64,000 nt of DNA from Bradyrhizobium centrolobii (GCF_001641635.1 NZ_LUUB01000034.1:83305-147304); one strand, 5' to 3'. Numbered from the stretch's first letter, positions 29,001-37,079 are shown. The notes: generated by a model from the sequence alone, not told the origin. Made by a program: numbers and translations.

Positions 29001-29417
29001 ATCCCGCCTGCTGGGGAAAGCGTGGTTTCCGGGAAAGGTGGCGGTTCGGGCGCTTCGCCTGAGGCCGACCCGGATCTCCATTCCGCGACGGCTCCTGTCG
29101 AGCCGTCGCATCACGAAGATCACGTGTTCGGACATCACCATGCGGGCCCGACAGACGAGGCCGGCCTTCGTGATGTTGCTTCGGCTCATCCTGAGGAGGG
29201 ATTCTACTTCAGGCATTCCGACTCTCACGGTTCGGATTTCATCGCCCCGGAACCGACGCACACACCGGCCTGGACGCGATTTGGTGCGGACGCCGCAGGA
29301 CCCGACAGGTCGGCGACCACGCATTCGACCGAGCCGTCAGTGCACTGGCACGAGGTCGTCGAGGCCTTCGCCGGCGAGGCACGACATTCGCACGTACCGC
29401 ACGATCTGATCGTGTGA
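26052..29417 (+). CDS. VCBS-repeat secreted adhesin with RTX-like C-terminus
   Basis: A 1121-aa protein preceded by GAGGTGGAAC. It has a late hydrophobic segment (GFWTLSLTALLFSGI, 46-60), a cadherin-like unit (about 215-315) and three VCBS repeats of exactly 110 residues (about 323-432, 433-542, 543-652), each with YGxFTMTAxGxWTY and LTDTFTVTxIDGT. Repeat 1 has no cysteine; repeat 2 has three (C452, C488, C506) and repeat 3 five (C549, C559, C598, C616, C624). A domain from about 730 (GGYGHDILAGSHQDDNFVF...ILYVNPTDQTL) resembles RTX/serralysin C-termini exported by type I secretion. The last 300 residues are disordered and His/Glu/Pro-rich. A surface or biofilm adhesin is likely. Confidence 0.85.
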   Translation: MAVTSTAGHGDECDAAAVRNPRAKLARSGSLDEPTADVRYRASAGGFWTLSLTALLFSGIKEAKAADPNATFLDDDRITYKDFAHGAFELTTKEPVPRHIIVEDPGHTVVLHKTGSSVAVNQLDNSTSRMEELRTAQQEVLANLAKGYGTHGSGTPPFVESLPLQPINFIPPDPPAAPKAAVDPIVIKVPEFIIVRTPPTLNAQAGPLELDTAVFDNFAATSGTFSASSSSLNAVLTFSISGGTAGNTVLNGVTYDVSQTGSYGTLYLNSATGAYTFVPDNVAINALKTPTTQNFSITVTDGSLSAGQIFTIAIDGAEDTAIISGTTTGSSIEAGGIANAIPGVPVATGHLSAADVDDPANTFTAVNSPTQSARGYGTFTMTADGTWTYTLDQSNSAVQALNVGDKLTDTFTVTSIDGTPQVITITINGANDAAIISGATTGTVTEDGRENCAPSTATGQLTDTDVDNIPNRFTPVTSPRASDHGYGCFTMTASGVWTYTLDNHNCVVQALNVGDTLTDTFTVTTIDGTAQLVTITIHGTNDPAIISGCTTGSVTEPDCEHHGKPTASGRLTDTDVDNPPNTFTPVISPRVSDHGYGCFTMTAAGVWTYALDTANCAVQSLRSCDTLTDTFTVTTIDGTEQTITITIHGADDHDDFGHRAAPAHDTVDPPHASPVPDNSTATGDPATSQTADASTRDGAISDLGRGAPLQETSDKSTDVIAVSGESPDHGKIGGYGHDILAGSHQDDNFVFASVSDSRAARPAVISSFKPESDRIDLTALGALAFVVLALDDSSTTVPAHTIAWLYDSSANQTILYVNPTDQTLSIGDSSLVEIHRDGFSTIQLSDFTVAPETSGHAMGAEPANLEPSAGTDANSGTTTTTEVSSGEIAHDRAVVIDEHGTGQITKASGCTLDANCERIVPVEHARFVRSDDTKTHLNESSDGHVVASSPAITDPPVNQVHHATFPEEKFVFSRASPLGSGNEIPPAGESVVSGKGGGSGASPEADPDLHSATAPVEPSHHEDHVFGHHHAGPTDEAGLRDVASAHPEEGFYFRHSDSHGSDFIAPEPTHTPAWTRFGADAAGPDRSATTHSTEPSVHWHEVVEAFAGEARHSHVPHDLIV

Positions 29418-29445
29418 CGATGCGCCCCGAATGGCGCGGGATCCC

Positions 29446-29643
29446 CTAGTTCTGGCTGCGGACGCAATCCGCCGCGGCGGAATTCTCCCGCGAACACACC
29501 TCGCGGGCGTCATCGATTTCCTCCGAGAAGGTCACGACGTGCTGATGGTTCAACGTGGATGTCCAGGCCGACGTCATTGCCGCGATAAGCAGACGATTGA
29601 CGGCCTCGATTGCGCGTTCCGCTACGGACGAGCAGTAGTTCAT
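29446..29643 (-). CDS. Small hypothetical protein
   Basis: A 65-aa frame from ATG 29643 with a strong GGGAGGGAG ribosome site 3 bp upstream. It reads MNYCSSVAERAIEAVNRLLI and ends SRENSAAADCVRSQN. It has an amphipathic helix and three cysteines. It is kept because of the ribosome site; there is no homology I recognise. It is convergent with the adhesin gene (28-bp gap). Confidence 0.45.
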   Translation of the reverse strand: MNYCSSVAERAIEAVNRLLIAAMTSAWTSTLNHQHVVTFSEEIDDAREVCSRENSAAADCVRSQN

Positions 29644-29886
29644 TGCTCCCTCCCGCGCCGCTGATTGCGAATAGCATAGATTACGACCATCCGTTCAAGG
29701 CAAGTGTATTTCAGGTCACATTTGCACGCGTCAACTCATCGCAGGCTTACAGGATGAAGCTCGCGTCCACTGCAGCCGCAACGTGAATTTTGAGCACACG
29801 TTTAGATTGCACTGCGCCCGAGACTTGATCAGCAGGTTTGGTCGGTTGCCGCGCGCTCCCGCACAACCCTCGAGCCATTGCGGACA

Positions 29887-30213
29887 ATGAGCGACTCAGA
29901 CTGGGATGATAATGTCGCCGCGACGCAAATTCGGATTGGTCAGCTTGGGGGTCGATCGATGCGCGGAGAAGCCTATTGCACTGTGTGCAGCAGAGCGAGA
30001 GCACTGGTGGCCGTCGTTCCAGTTGCTCGAGGATATGCCATGAAGCTCTATGAATGCGCGGATTGCCACAGCACGCTCAACCTCGTGACCCGCGTCACGA
30101 AGGCGGCGGCCGTCAGCCGACGATTGGATACGGCTGTTCCCGGCAAGGCGTGGCTAGACTTGACGACCGCCAGGCTTGCCGCACACAGCGGCCATCCGCG
30201 GCCTGCGAGGTAG
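29887..30213 (+). CDS. Small zinc-ribbon-like protein
   Basis: A 108-aa frame. The central part has two Cys-x2-Cys pairs, AYCTVCSRAR and YECADCHSTL, 27 residues apart, a plausible zinc ribbon. The start may be ATG 29887 or ATG 29959, which is preceded by a G-rich stretch and would give the ribbon alone (MRGEAYCTVC). It converges on the motE-like gene. Function unknown. Confidence 0.5.
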   Translation: MSDSDWDDNVAATQIRIGQLGGRSMRGEAYCTVCSRARALVAVVPVARGYAMKLYECADCHSTLNLVTRVTKAAAVSRRLDTAVPGKAWLDLTTARLAAHSGHPRPAR

Positions 30214-30226
30214 AGACAGCAACCGG

Positions 30227-30985
30227 TCAGTTCGGCTTTTGCGTCGGCTTGCCGTCGATCTTGGGAAGATCTGACGCGGAAGCGGATTGATCGCCGCCGC
30301 CGGCACGGCGCGCCATCTCGACCGTCAGCCGCTCGGCGGCCTCGGGCGACATCAGGCCCATGATGTCGGACATCTTTCGCGGGGCGATTTGCGAGGCGAT
30401 CTCGATCAGCACACCCATCTCGAGCCGGTCAAACACCCGCGCGGCGTCCTTGGGCTTCATGCCCTCATACATGGTGACGAGGCCCTTCATGCGCTGGGCT
30501 TCGGCGGCCTTCTGCTCGGCCTGTGTGGTGGAGATGCGGGATTCCACCGCCTTCATCTCCTCGACCTTATTCTCGATGCGCTTCTCGGCCGATTTCAGCA
30601 GGCTCTCGCGGATATCGATTTCCCGCTGGCGGGCCTCGATCTCCTGGCGGCGCGCCTGGAGCCGCTCGAGGATCGCCCGCTCCGACGCCGAGACCTGCGG
30701 CTGGGCCTCCTCCGGCTTGATCACCGTGCCCTCCGGCTTGGTCTCGGGCGCTGCCGGCTTCGGCGCCTCCTTCGGCTCGCCATGCGTCGAGCCGGTAATA
30801 TCAGGGTCCTCGCGGCCGGTCGGGAAGTTCAGATTCTCCTGCGCCCAGGATTTTTTGACCTGGTTCGGCTGGTAATCGAAGACATAGCCACCGTTGATCA
30901 CGAGGCCCGCCACCTTCAACGTGGCGAGACCCGCGACCGCAACCAGCACGACGGGAATGACGCGGATGTTACGAAAGGACTTCAT
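30227..30985 (-). CDS. motE: MotE-family flagellar protein
   Basis: A 252-aa protein with one N-terminal membrane helix (VIPVVLVAVAGLATLKVAGLVI), a Pro/Glu-rich periplasmic linker, a coiled coil (about 105-175, LQARRQEIEARQREIDIRES...) and an MgtE-N-like domain (KGLVTMYEGMKPKDAARVFDRLEMGVLIEIASQIAPRKMSDIMGLM). MotE of Sinorhizobium is a periplasmic chaperone for the motility protein MotC. It is the last gene of fliL-fliM-DUF6468-motE. Confidence 0.85.
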   Translation of the reverse strand: MKSFRNIRVIPVVLVAVAGLATLKVAGLVINGGYVFDYQPNQVKKSWAQENLNFPTGREDPDITGSTHGEPKEAPKPAAPETKPEGTVIKPEEAQPQVSASERAILERLQARRQEIEARQREIDIRESLLKSAEKRIENKVEEMKAVESRISTTQAEQKAAEAQRMKGLVTMYEGMKPKDAARVFDRLEMGVLIEIASQIAPRKMSDIMGLMSPEAAERLTVEMARRAGGGDQSASASDLPKIDGKPTQKPN

Positions 30986-30994
30986 ACCTGCACT

Positions 30995-31441
30995 TTATGC
31001 GGCGAGACCGCTTGACCTTCTGCGCTCGGAGAATGCTTCGGCCGCCGCCGCCACCGCCTTCGCCGTCGACGGCTTTGCCGCAGACGCCGAAGCCGTTTCC
31101 GGGTGCGTCACGGGGCGCGCGGCGATCGCGATCTTGGAGAGGCGGCGCACCACATTGTCGGCCTCGCCGAGCTGCTTGTAGAGCTGGTCGGACATCTGGG
31201 TGGCGGCGGCAAGCTGGCTGCCGAGATTCTCATTGACGTCGCGCACGGCGAGCTTGAGACCGCCGATCGCGCGCTCGGCGATCTCGGTTGCGGTGATCAG
31301 CTCGGCGATGACCGCTTTCAGCGAATGCTCGTCTGCCTTCAGCCGCATCAGCCGCTTGTTGAGCAGGATGCAATAGCCGATCGTGAGCATCAGCAGGATA
31401 GCCACCAGCGTCTCGATTGCCATTCCCAGGGAGTGGTTCAT
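30995..31441 (-). CDS. DUF6468-type flagellar-cluster membrane protein
   Basis: A 148-aa protein with one N-terminal membrane helix (IETLVAILLMLTIGYCILLN), then a helical cytoplasmic or periplasmic segment (LRLKADEHSLKAVIAELITATEIAERAIGGLK) and an Ala/Lys-rich tail. It recurs between fliM and motE in Rhizobiales, so it is probably a motor or switch accessory. Its ATG overlaps the fliM stop (ATGA, 31438-31441), indicating coupling. Confidence 0.75.
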   Translation of the reverse strand: MNHSLGMAIETLVAILLMLTIGYCILLNKRLMRLKADEHSLKAVIAELITATEIAERAIGGLKLAVRDVNENLGSQLAAATQMSDQLYKQLGEADNVVRRLSKIAIAARPVTHPETASASAAKPSTAKAVAAAAEAFSERRRSSGLAA

Positions 31442-32640
31442 GGGGCCTCCATCATCTTGTTCTGCTCGTCCACCTTCTCGAACATCGCAAGTGTCGTACC
31501 AGGCTTGCGCAGGGGTTTCGTCACGCGGATCGCGACGCGGTCGCCGACCCGGCCCATCCGCCCTTCGGTGAGCATGACGTTGCCGCAGCGCACGGTCACG
31601 TTGGCATCCGCCCGCATGTCCAACGGCAGCGTGTCGCCGACCTTGAGCCGCATCAGTTGCTTGAGCGGAATGTCGGCTTCATAGAGCACGGCGTCGACGG
31701 CGATCTCGGCCTGCACGATCTCGGTGGCGAAATGGCCCTCCCAGATCGGGTCGCGGCCGAACTTTTCGCCCATGAACATCTGGAGCAGAACGCCCCGGAT
31801 CGGCTCGATGGTCGCGTAGGGCAGCAACAGCTCGATGTTGCCGCCGCGATCTTCCATGTCGATGCGCAGGCGCACCAGGATCGCGGCGTTGGCGGGTCGG
31901 CTGATCGCGGCAAAACGCGGATTGGTCTCGAGCCGGTCTATGGTGAAGGTCACCGGCGACAGCGGCCGGAACGCCTGCTCGGCGTCGGCCAGCACCACCT
32001 GGACCAGCCGCTTGACCAGCTCGGTCTCGATCGTGGTGTAGGGACGGCCCTCGATACGGAGCTGGCTCGTACCGCGGCGGCCGCCAAGCAGCACGTCGAT
32101 CATTGAGTAAATCAGGTTCGAATCGACCGTCGCCATGCCGAAGTTTTCCCACTCCTCGGCCTTGAACACCGAGAGCACGGCCGGCAGCGGGATCGAGTTC
32201 ATGTAATCGCCGAAGCGCACCGAGGTAATGCGGTCGAGCGAGACTTCGACGTTGTCGGAGGTGAAATTGCGTAAAGATGTCGTCAACAACCGCACCAGGC
32301 GGTCGAAGACGATTTCGAGCATCGGCAGACGCTCGTAGGAGACCATCGCCGAATCGATGATTGCGCGGATGCCGGAATGGTCGTCCAGCGCGACGTCGCC
32401 GACGGTGAAGCCGAGGAGATTGTCGATCTCCTCCTGCGACAGCACGCGTTCGCCTGAGTTCTTGCCGTTGCCGAGATCGCGGCTGCCGTCCTCGACCATG
32501 GCCGCCCATTGCAGGGCCATGGTCTCGGATAGTTCGTTCTCGGCAGCAGCCTTCGCGGCCTCCGCGGGATCCTCGGAATCAAGCGAGGCCTCCCATTGGG
32601 CGGCTATGGCATCCTGGTCGACTGGATCGTTGCCCGCCAT
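31438..32640 (-). CDS. fliM: FliM, flagellar motor switch protein
   Basis: A 400-aa C-ring protein. The CheY-binding motif LSQEEIDNLL is at residues 67-76 rather than the extreme N-terminus, after a 65-residue acidic extension containing two tryptophan motifs (AIAAQWEASL and TMALQWAAMV). The middle domain includes SFKAEEW-type and DVLLGGRRGTSQLRIEGRPYTTIE stretches. The C-terminal SpoA domain shows LKVGDTLPLDMRADANVTVRCGNVML. It lies 18 bp downstream of fliL. Confidence 0.95.
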   Translation of the reverse strand: MAGNDPVDQDAIAAQWEASLDSEDPAEAAKAAAENELSETMALQWAAMVEDGSRDLGNGKNSGERVLSQEEIDNLLGFTVGDVALDDHSGIRAIIDSAMVSYERLPMLEIVFDRLVRLLTTSLRNFTSDNVEVSLDRITSVRFGDYMNSIPLPAVLSVFKAEEWENFGMATVDSNLIYSMIDVLLGGRRGTSQLRIEGRPYTTIETELVKRLVQVVLADAEQAFRPLSPVTFTIDRLETNPRFAAISRPANAAILVRLRIDMEDRGGNIELLLPYATIEPIRGVLLQMFMGEKFGRDPIWEGHFATEIVQAEIAVDAVLYEADIPLKQLMRLKVGDTLPLDMRADANVTVRCGNVMLTEGRMGRVGDRVAIRVTKPLRKPGTTLAMFEKVDEQNKMMEAP

Positions 32641-32658
32641 GGCGCTAGCCCATCAGCC

Positions 32659-33159
32659 TCACTGCACCACGACTTCCTTGAACAGCACCGCGCTGACCTG
32701 GATCGGCGCGACCGCCGCGTTGACGCGCTTGGTCAGCTCTTCCTTGAGGCGGAAGATGCCGGCGGAGCCGTTGAGGTCGGAGGGGCGCAGTTCCCGCACA
32801 TAGGTCTGGAAGATGTCGGTGACCCGCGGCATCGTCGGCTTGATTGCCTCGATCTGCGTCTCTTCCTTCAGTTCCAGCACGATCTTCAGCCGGAGATATT
32901 GCACGCGCTCGCCGGGTGCACCGGCGAGGTTGACCATCATGTCGGGCACGTCGACGAAGGCCGGCGGCTTCGGCGGGGGCGCCGCCTCGGCATGATGCTC
33001 GTCGTCACCGTGGCGGAAGAAGAAGAACCAGGTCGCAGCGCCGCCGCCGAGGACGGCGAGCAGGCCGACGGCCATGATGATCAGCTTGAGCTTGTTCTTC
33101 GGTGGAGGGGCTTCCGCGCCTTCGGCGGCTGCGCCGCCTTCCGCTTCAGTCTCTGCCAT
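32659..33159 (-). CDS. fliL: FliL, basal-body/stator-associated protein
   Basis: A 166-aa inner-membrane protein. An acidic Ala-rich N-terminus is followed by one membrane helix (LKLIIMAVGLLAVLGGGAATWFFFF, about 24-48) and a periplasmic domain (VPDMMVNLAGAPGERVQYLRLKIVLEL...AAVAPIQVSAVLFKEVVVQ). It links stators to the rotor and supports torque. It is first in the fliL-fliM operon and divergent from flgF. Confidence 0.93.
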   Translation of the reverse strand: MAETEAEGGAAAEGAEAPPPKNKLKLIIMAVGLLAVLGGGAATWFFFFRHGDDEHHAEAAPPPKPPAFVDVPDMMVNLAGAPGERVQYLRLKIVLELKEETQIEAIKPTMPRVTDIFQTYVRELRPSDLNGSAGIFRLKEELTKRVNAAVAPIQVSAVLFKEVVVQ

Positions 33160-33283
33160 GGTCCCCGGGCCCGCTCATCTCTTAAAGGATCGAAAGAGCG
33201 AAGCCTCCTGGCAGACAGTGACGCGATACAAATGCCCCAGCGCAATGCGCTCCTCTTACACGCAAACGCTACGGTAATAATGG

Positions 33284-33298
33284 TTAACGGAACCTTTC
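33284..33298 (-). promoter_or_regulatory. Degenerate CtrA-like box upstream of fliL
   Basis: The reverse strand reads GAAAGGTTCCGTTAACCATT. The right half and the extended CGTTAACCAT core are perfect; the left half is GAAA instead of TTAA. It lies 125 bp before fliL. In the 384-bp fliL/flgF interval the only other element I see is the sigma-54 promoter at 33416. Confidence 0.45.
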
Positions 33299-33415
33299 GA
33301 TTGGCCCTGCGCTAGGAAAAATCTGCCGGGCAAACATGGTCAACAGAGCCTTTCTGCCGCCCCTTGGCGCCTCCGAAAAATTTACAAGCCATTGTAACCA
33401 CGTAATTTTCTGAGT

Positions 33416-33431
33416 TGGCACGGCTTTCGCT
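33416..33431 (+). promoter_or_regulatory. Sigma-54-type promoter of flgF operon
   Basis: TGGCACGGCTTTCGCT. The -24 element TGGCAC is perfect and the -12 element is TCGCT (consensus TTGCT/A), with exact GG-N10-GC spacing. It lies 113 bp upstream of the flgF start. Confidence 0.75.
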
Positions 33432-33543
33432 GAGAGAGGACCGAGACCGACGGTTTGGGAGAGCCAGACGGTCTCGTTCACGGGGTCCACCGAGGCGCTT
33501 GGGAGAGCGACGAGGCAGGCCTCACTCAGGGGAGATTGATCCG

Positions 33544-34305
33544 ATGCAGAACGCGCTTCTGATCGGCTTGTCGCGGCAGATGACGTTGGAACGGCAGATG
33601 GATGTCATCGCCAACAACGTCGCCAATGCCAACACCAACGGTTTCAAGGCCGACCATTCGCTGTTCGAGGAATACCTCAACTCGAACGCGCATGAGGACA
33701 ATTTCATCGGCTCCGATCGCCGCGTCTCCTATGTGCAGGACCGCGGCACCTTCCGCGACATCGGCCAGGGGCCGATGGAGCAGACCAACAACCCGCTCGA
33801 CATGGCGATGGACGGCAATGCCTATTTCGCCGTCCAGGCCAATGGCGGCGAGCGCTACACCCGCGACGGCAAATTCTCGCTCAACAGCACCGGCCAGCTC
33901 GTCACCTCCGACGGCAACCTCGTGCTCGGCACCGGCGGCCCGATCACCTTCCAGCCGACCGACCACGACATCAATATCGCGCCCGACGGCACGATCACGG
34001 TGCTCGAGGGCACGGCGCGGACCGACTCGATCCGCGGCAAGATCCGCATGGTGTCGTTCGACGAACCGACGAAACTGACCAAGCTCGGCGCCAATCTCTA
34101 TGACGCCGGCAGCGCCACCCAGCAGGCCGACACCAAGACCAGCGTGCGCCAGGGCTATATCGAGAAATCGAACGTGAATGCGGTCGGCGAGATGAGCCGC
34201 ATGGTCGAGGTGATGCGCAGCTACACCGCCATCGCCAACCTGCTCCAGCAGCAGAGCGACCTCCACAAATCGGCGATCGAGAAGCTCGCCGACGTTCCGG
34301 CCTGA
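33544..34305 (+). CDS. flgF: FlgF, proximal rod protein
   Basis: A 253-aa rod protein from ATG 33544, preceded by AGGGGAG. N-terminal MQNALLIGLSRQMTLERQMDVIANNVANANTNGFKAD and C-terminal SNVNAVGEMSRMVEVMRSYTAIANLLQQQSDLHKSAIEKL are canonical for rod/hook proteins. The core carries DGNAYFAVQANGGERYTRDGKFSLN. It is first in flgF-flgG-flgA-flgH under a sigma-54-type promoter. Confidence 0.95.
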   Translation: MQNALLIGLSRQMTLERQMDVIANNVANANTNGFKADHSLFEEYLNSNAHEDNFIGSDRRVSYVQDRGTFRDIGQGPMEQTNNPLDMAMDGNAYFAVQANGGERYTRDGKFSLNSTGQLVTSDGNLVLGTGGPITFQPTDHDINIAPDGTITVLEGTARTDSIRGKIRMVSFDEPTKLTKLGANLYDAGSATQQADTKTSVRQGYIEKSNVNAVGEMSRMVEVMRSYTAIANLLQQQSDLHKSAIEKLADVPA

Positions 34306-34321
34306 TTAGGGGAGAACTGAC

Positions 34322-35110
34322 ATGCAGGCGCTTCACACCGCAGCGACCGGAATGGCGGCACAGGAACTCAACGTTCAGGTGATCTCCAACAACATCGCCA
34401 ACCTGCGCACCACCGGCTTCAAGAAGCAGACCGCGGCCTTCCAGGACCTGATCTACGAGCACGTCCGCCGCGTCGGCGCCCAGTCGTCCGACCAGGGCAC
34501 CATCCTGCCCGTCGGCGTCGACATCGGCGGCGGCGTCAAGACCGTCGGCACGCCGCGCAGCATGACGCAGGGCACGCTGTCGCAGACCGGCAACGATCTC
34601 GACCTCGCGGTCTCCGGCGAAGGCTTCTTCAAGATCCTGATGCCGGATGGCACCTACCAGTATACCCGCGACGGCACCTTCCAGATGGACAATCAGGGCC
34701 GCATCGTCACCGCGCAGGGCAACCCGGTGCAGCCGACGATCACGATCCCGAACAACGCTTCGGGCCTGACCGTCAACGTGCAGGGCCAGGTTTCGGTGAC
34801 GCTGCCGGGCTCGTCGACTTCGACCGTTCTCGGCCAGATCGGCCTGACCCGCTTCATCAACAAGGCCGGCCTCCAGCCCGTCGGCAGCAATCAGTTCACC
34901 GAGACGCCCTCCTCCGGCCCGCCCCAGGACGGCACGGCGACCGCCGAGGGTTACGGCAACATCACGCAAGGCAGCCTCGAGCAGGCCAATGTCGACGTCG
35001 TCTCGGAGATGAGCGACCTGATTGCAGCCCAGCGCGCCTATGAGATGAACGCCAAGGTGATCAGCGCCGCCGACCAGATGATGCAATCGACCACGGCGCT
35101 GTTCCGCTGA
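34322..35110 (+). CDS. flgG: FlgG, distal rod protein
   Basis: A 262-aa protein of standard length. MQALHTAATGMAAQELNVQVISNNIANLRTTGFKKQTAAFQDLIYE is the FlgG signature, including the short insert that distinguishes rod from hook. The C-terminal YGNITQGSLEQANVDVVSEMSDLIAAQRAYEMNAKVI is conserved. It starts 16 bp after flgF. Confidence 0.97.
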   Translation: MQALHTAATGMAAQELNVQVISNNIANLRTTGFKKQTAAFQDLIYEHVRRVGAQSSDQGTILPVGVDIGGGVKTVGTPRSMTQGTLSQTGNDLDLAVSGEGFFKILMPDGTYQYTRDGTFQMDNQGRIVTAQGNPVQPTITIPNNASGLTVNVQGQVSVTLPGSSTSTVLGQIGLTRFINKAGLQPVGSNQFTETPSSGPPQDGTATAEGYGNITQGSLEQANVDVVSEMSDLIAAQRAYEMNAKVISAADQMMQSTTALFR

Positions 35111-35120
35111 GGTGATGACG

Positions 35121-36251
35121 ATGATCCGCACCACACTCGCGACGATCTCTGCTCTCCTCGTGCTGGCGCTGCCGGCGCAGGCGGCCGACGACGTCATCGC
35201 CGTGCCGACGCTGCGCGCCAGCGTCACCGTCGCCTCCGACGTGGTGCGGGTCGGCGATCTCATCGACAATGCCGGCTCGGCCGCGCTGATCCCGGTATAC
35301 CGCTCGCCCGACCTCGGCACCACCGGCGCGCTGCCGGTTGCGCAGGTCCTGTCGGTGCTGCGGGCCAAGCAGGTCATCGGCGTGATGATCGGCGACATCA
35401 AGGAGGTCTCGGTCACGCGACTCGCCCGCATCTTCGCCAACAAGGACCTCGAGCTTGCGGTCGCTTCCGCACTGGAGCGCCGCTTCGGCCTCGGCGATGC
35501 CGCCAACATCACCGTCACCTTCGACCGCGGCATCTCCGATCTGCGGCTCGATGCCTCCAACACCGGCGCGCTCCAGCCGGTCGCGACCCGCTACGACGCG
35601 CGCAGCGGCCGTTTCGACCTGACTTTCGAGATCAACAACGACAGCAATCCGACCCCGACCAAGCTGCGCCTCACCGGCACTGCGATCGAGACCGTCGAGG
35701 TCGCCGTGCTCACGCACGACATCGACCGCGCCGAGCTGCTCAAATCCTCCGACATCGCACTGGAACGCCGGCCGAAGGCGGAGGTCACCGGCGAACCCGC
35801 CTCGCGCGACCGCACCGTCGGCATGCAGCTCCGCCGGCCGATGCGGGCGGGCACGCCGATCCGCGTCGCCGACATCGTCAAGCCCGACTTCGTGCAGCGC
35901 GACCAGAACGTCACCATCATCTACCAGGTGCCCGGCCTCTACCTCACCACCCGCGGCAAGGCGATCGACAGTGGCGCCGAGGGCGACACGGTCAGCGTCC
36001 TCAACGTGCAGTCCAAGCGCACGCTGACCGGCATCGTCACCGGCCGCGGCCAGGTCACGGTCCAGGGCGCGAGCCAGGCCGTACCGATGCCGCCTGCGGT
36101 CGAGCAGACCTCATCGCTCAAGCGCGACGAAACGCCCTCGGCCGCAGCGCTCGCCCAGAGCTTGATCCAAACCCCTGTGTCCCCGGCCCAGGTCGCACAA
36201 GCCCAGATTCCGCAAGTTCAAGCCTCGCAAGCTCCAGCCAAGTCAGAGTAA
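35121..36251 (+). CDS. flgA: FlgA, P-ring assembly chaperone
   Basis: A 376-aa periplasmic chaperone for FlgI. ATG 35121 is chosen because GAGGTG is 6 bp upstream and a signal peptide follows (MIRTTLATISALLVLALPAQ, cleavage at AQA-A). GTG 35112 and ATG 35115 are possible. SAF and C-terminal beta-clip domains are seen in AVLTHDIDRAELLKSSDIALERRP, MQLRRPMRAGTPIRVADIVKPDFVQRDQNV and the terminal GIVTGRGQVTV. The tail after about 320 is Gln/Ala/Pro-rich and unusually long. Confidence 0.93.
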   Translation: MIRTTLATISALLVLALPAQAADDVIAVPTLRASVTVASDVVRVGDLIDNAGSAALIPVYRSPDLGTTGALPVAQVLSVLRAKQVIGVMIGDIKEVSVTRLARIFANKDLELAVASALERRFGLGDAANITVTFDRGISDLRLDASNTGALQPVATRYDARSGRFDLTFEINNDSNPTPTKLRLTGTAIETVEVAVLTHDIDRAELLKSSDIALERRPKAEVTGEPASRDRTVGMQLRRPMRAGTPIRVADIVKPDFVQRDQNVTIIYQVPGLYLTTRGKAIDSGAEGDTVSVLNVQSKRTLTGIVTGRGQVTVQGASQAVPMPPAVEQTSSLKRDETPSAAALAQSLIQTPVSPAQVAQAQIPQVQASQAPAKSE

Positions 36252-36254
36252 GTC

Positions 36255-37019
36255 ATGACCACGTTCAGTTCCGCTGCCCGTCTTCGTCGCATCGCGATCT
36301 CCGGCCTGCTGCTGGCGACCTCTGCCCTCGCGAGTGGTTGCTCCTCGATCGACCGCCTTTCGCAGATCGGCGAGCAACCGAAGCTGTCAGCGATCGACAA
36401 TCCGACGACGCAGCCCGGCTACAAGCCGGTGCAGATGCCGATGCCGAAGCCGGAAGTCGCCTCCTACAATCCGAACTCGCTGTGGCGGAACGGCAGCCGC
36501 GCCTTCTTCAAGGACCAGCGCGCCCATCAGGTCGGCGACCTCCTGACGGTGACGGTCAATTTCACGGACAAGGCCAATATCGCCAACGAAACCCAGCGCA
36601 GCCGAACCGCCAAGGAAGATTCGGGGATTACCGATTTCATCGGCAGCCAGACGGTTACGCAGCCGCTCAAGGTCTTGCCCGGCCGCCTTCTCACCACCGA
36701 CTCGACATCCTCCGCCGACGGCAAGGGCTCGGTCCAGCGCCAGGAAGCCTTGCAGACCAACGTCGCCGCCGTCGTCACGCAGGTCCTTCCGAACGGCAAC
36801 CTGGTGGTCGAAGGCAAGCAGGAGATCCGCGTCAACTTCGAGATTCGCGAACTGGTTGTCGCCGGCATCGTGCGACCGGAGGACATCCAGAGCGACAACA
36901 CCATCGACTCCAGCAAGATCGCGCAGGCCCGCATCGCCTATGGCGGACGCGGCCAGATCATGGACGTGCAGCAGCCGCGCTACGGCCAGCAAGTGATGGA
37001 CGTGCTGCTGCCCTTCTAA
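36255..37019 (+). CDS. flgH: FlgH, L-ring lipoprotein
   Basis: A 254-aa outer-membrane ring subunit. The lipobox LASGC places the acylated cysteine at residue 29 after a 28-residue signal. Diagnostic stretches are NSLWRNGSRAFFKDQRAHQVGDLLTVTVNF and NLVVEGKQEIRVNFEIRELVVAGIVRPEDIQSDNTI. It starts 3 bp after flgA, last in the operon. Confidence 0.96.
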   Translation: MTTFSSAARLRRIAISGLLLATSALASGCSSIDRLSQIGEQPKLSAIDNPTTQPGYKPVQMPMPKPEVASYNPNSLWRNGSRAFFKDQRAHQVGDLLTVTVNFTDKANIANETQRSRTAKEDSGITDFIGSQTVTQPLKVLPGRLLTTDSTSSADGKGSVQRQEALQTNVAAVVTQVLPNGNLVVEGKQEIRVNFEIRELVVAGIVRPEDIQSDNTIDSSKIAQARIAYGGRGQIMDVQQPRYGQQVMDVLLPF

Positions 37020-37079
37020 GTCTCTTTGAGAGCTCCCACATCGTGTTCGCGAACCTAGGCGCGAACGACGATGTACTAC

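Noticed and set aside
33995..35563. 522-codon reverse frame across flgF-flgG-flgA
   Set aside because: It overlaps three well-supported flagellar genes and reads as low-complexity artefact.
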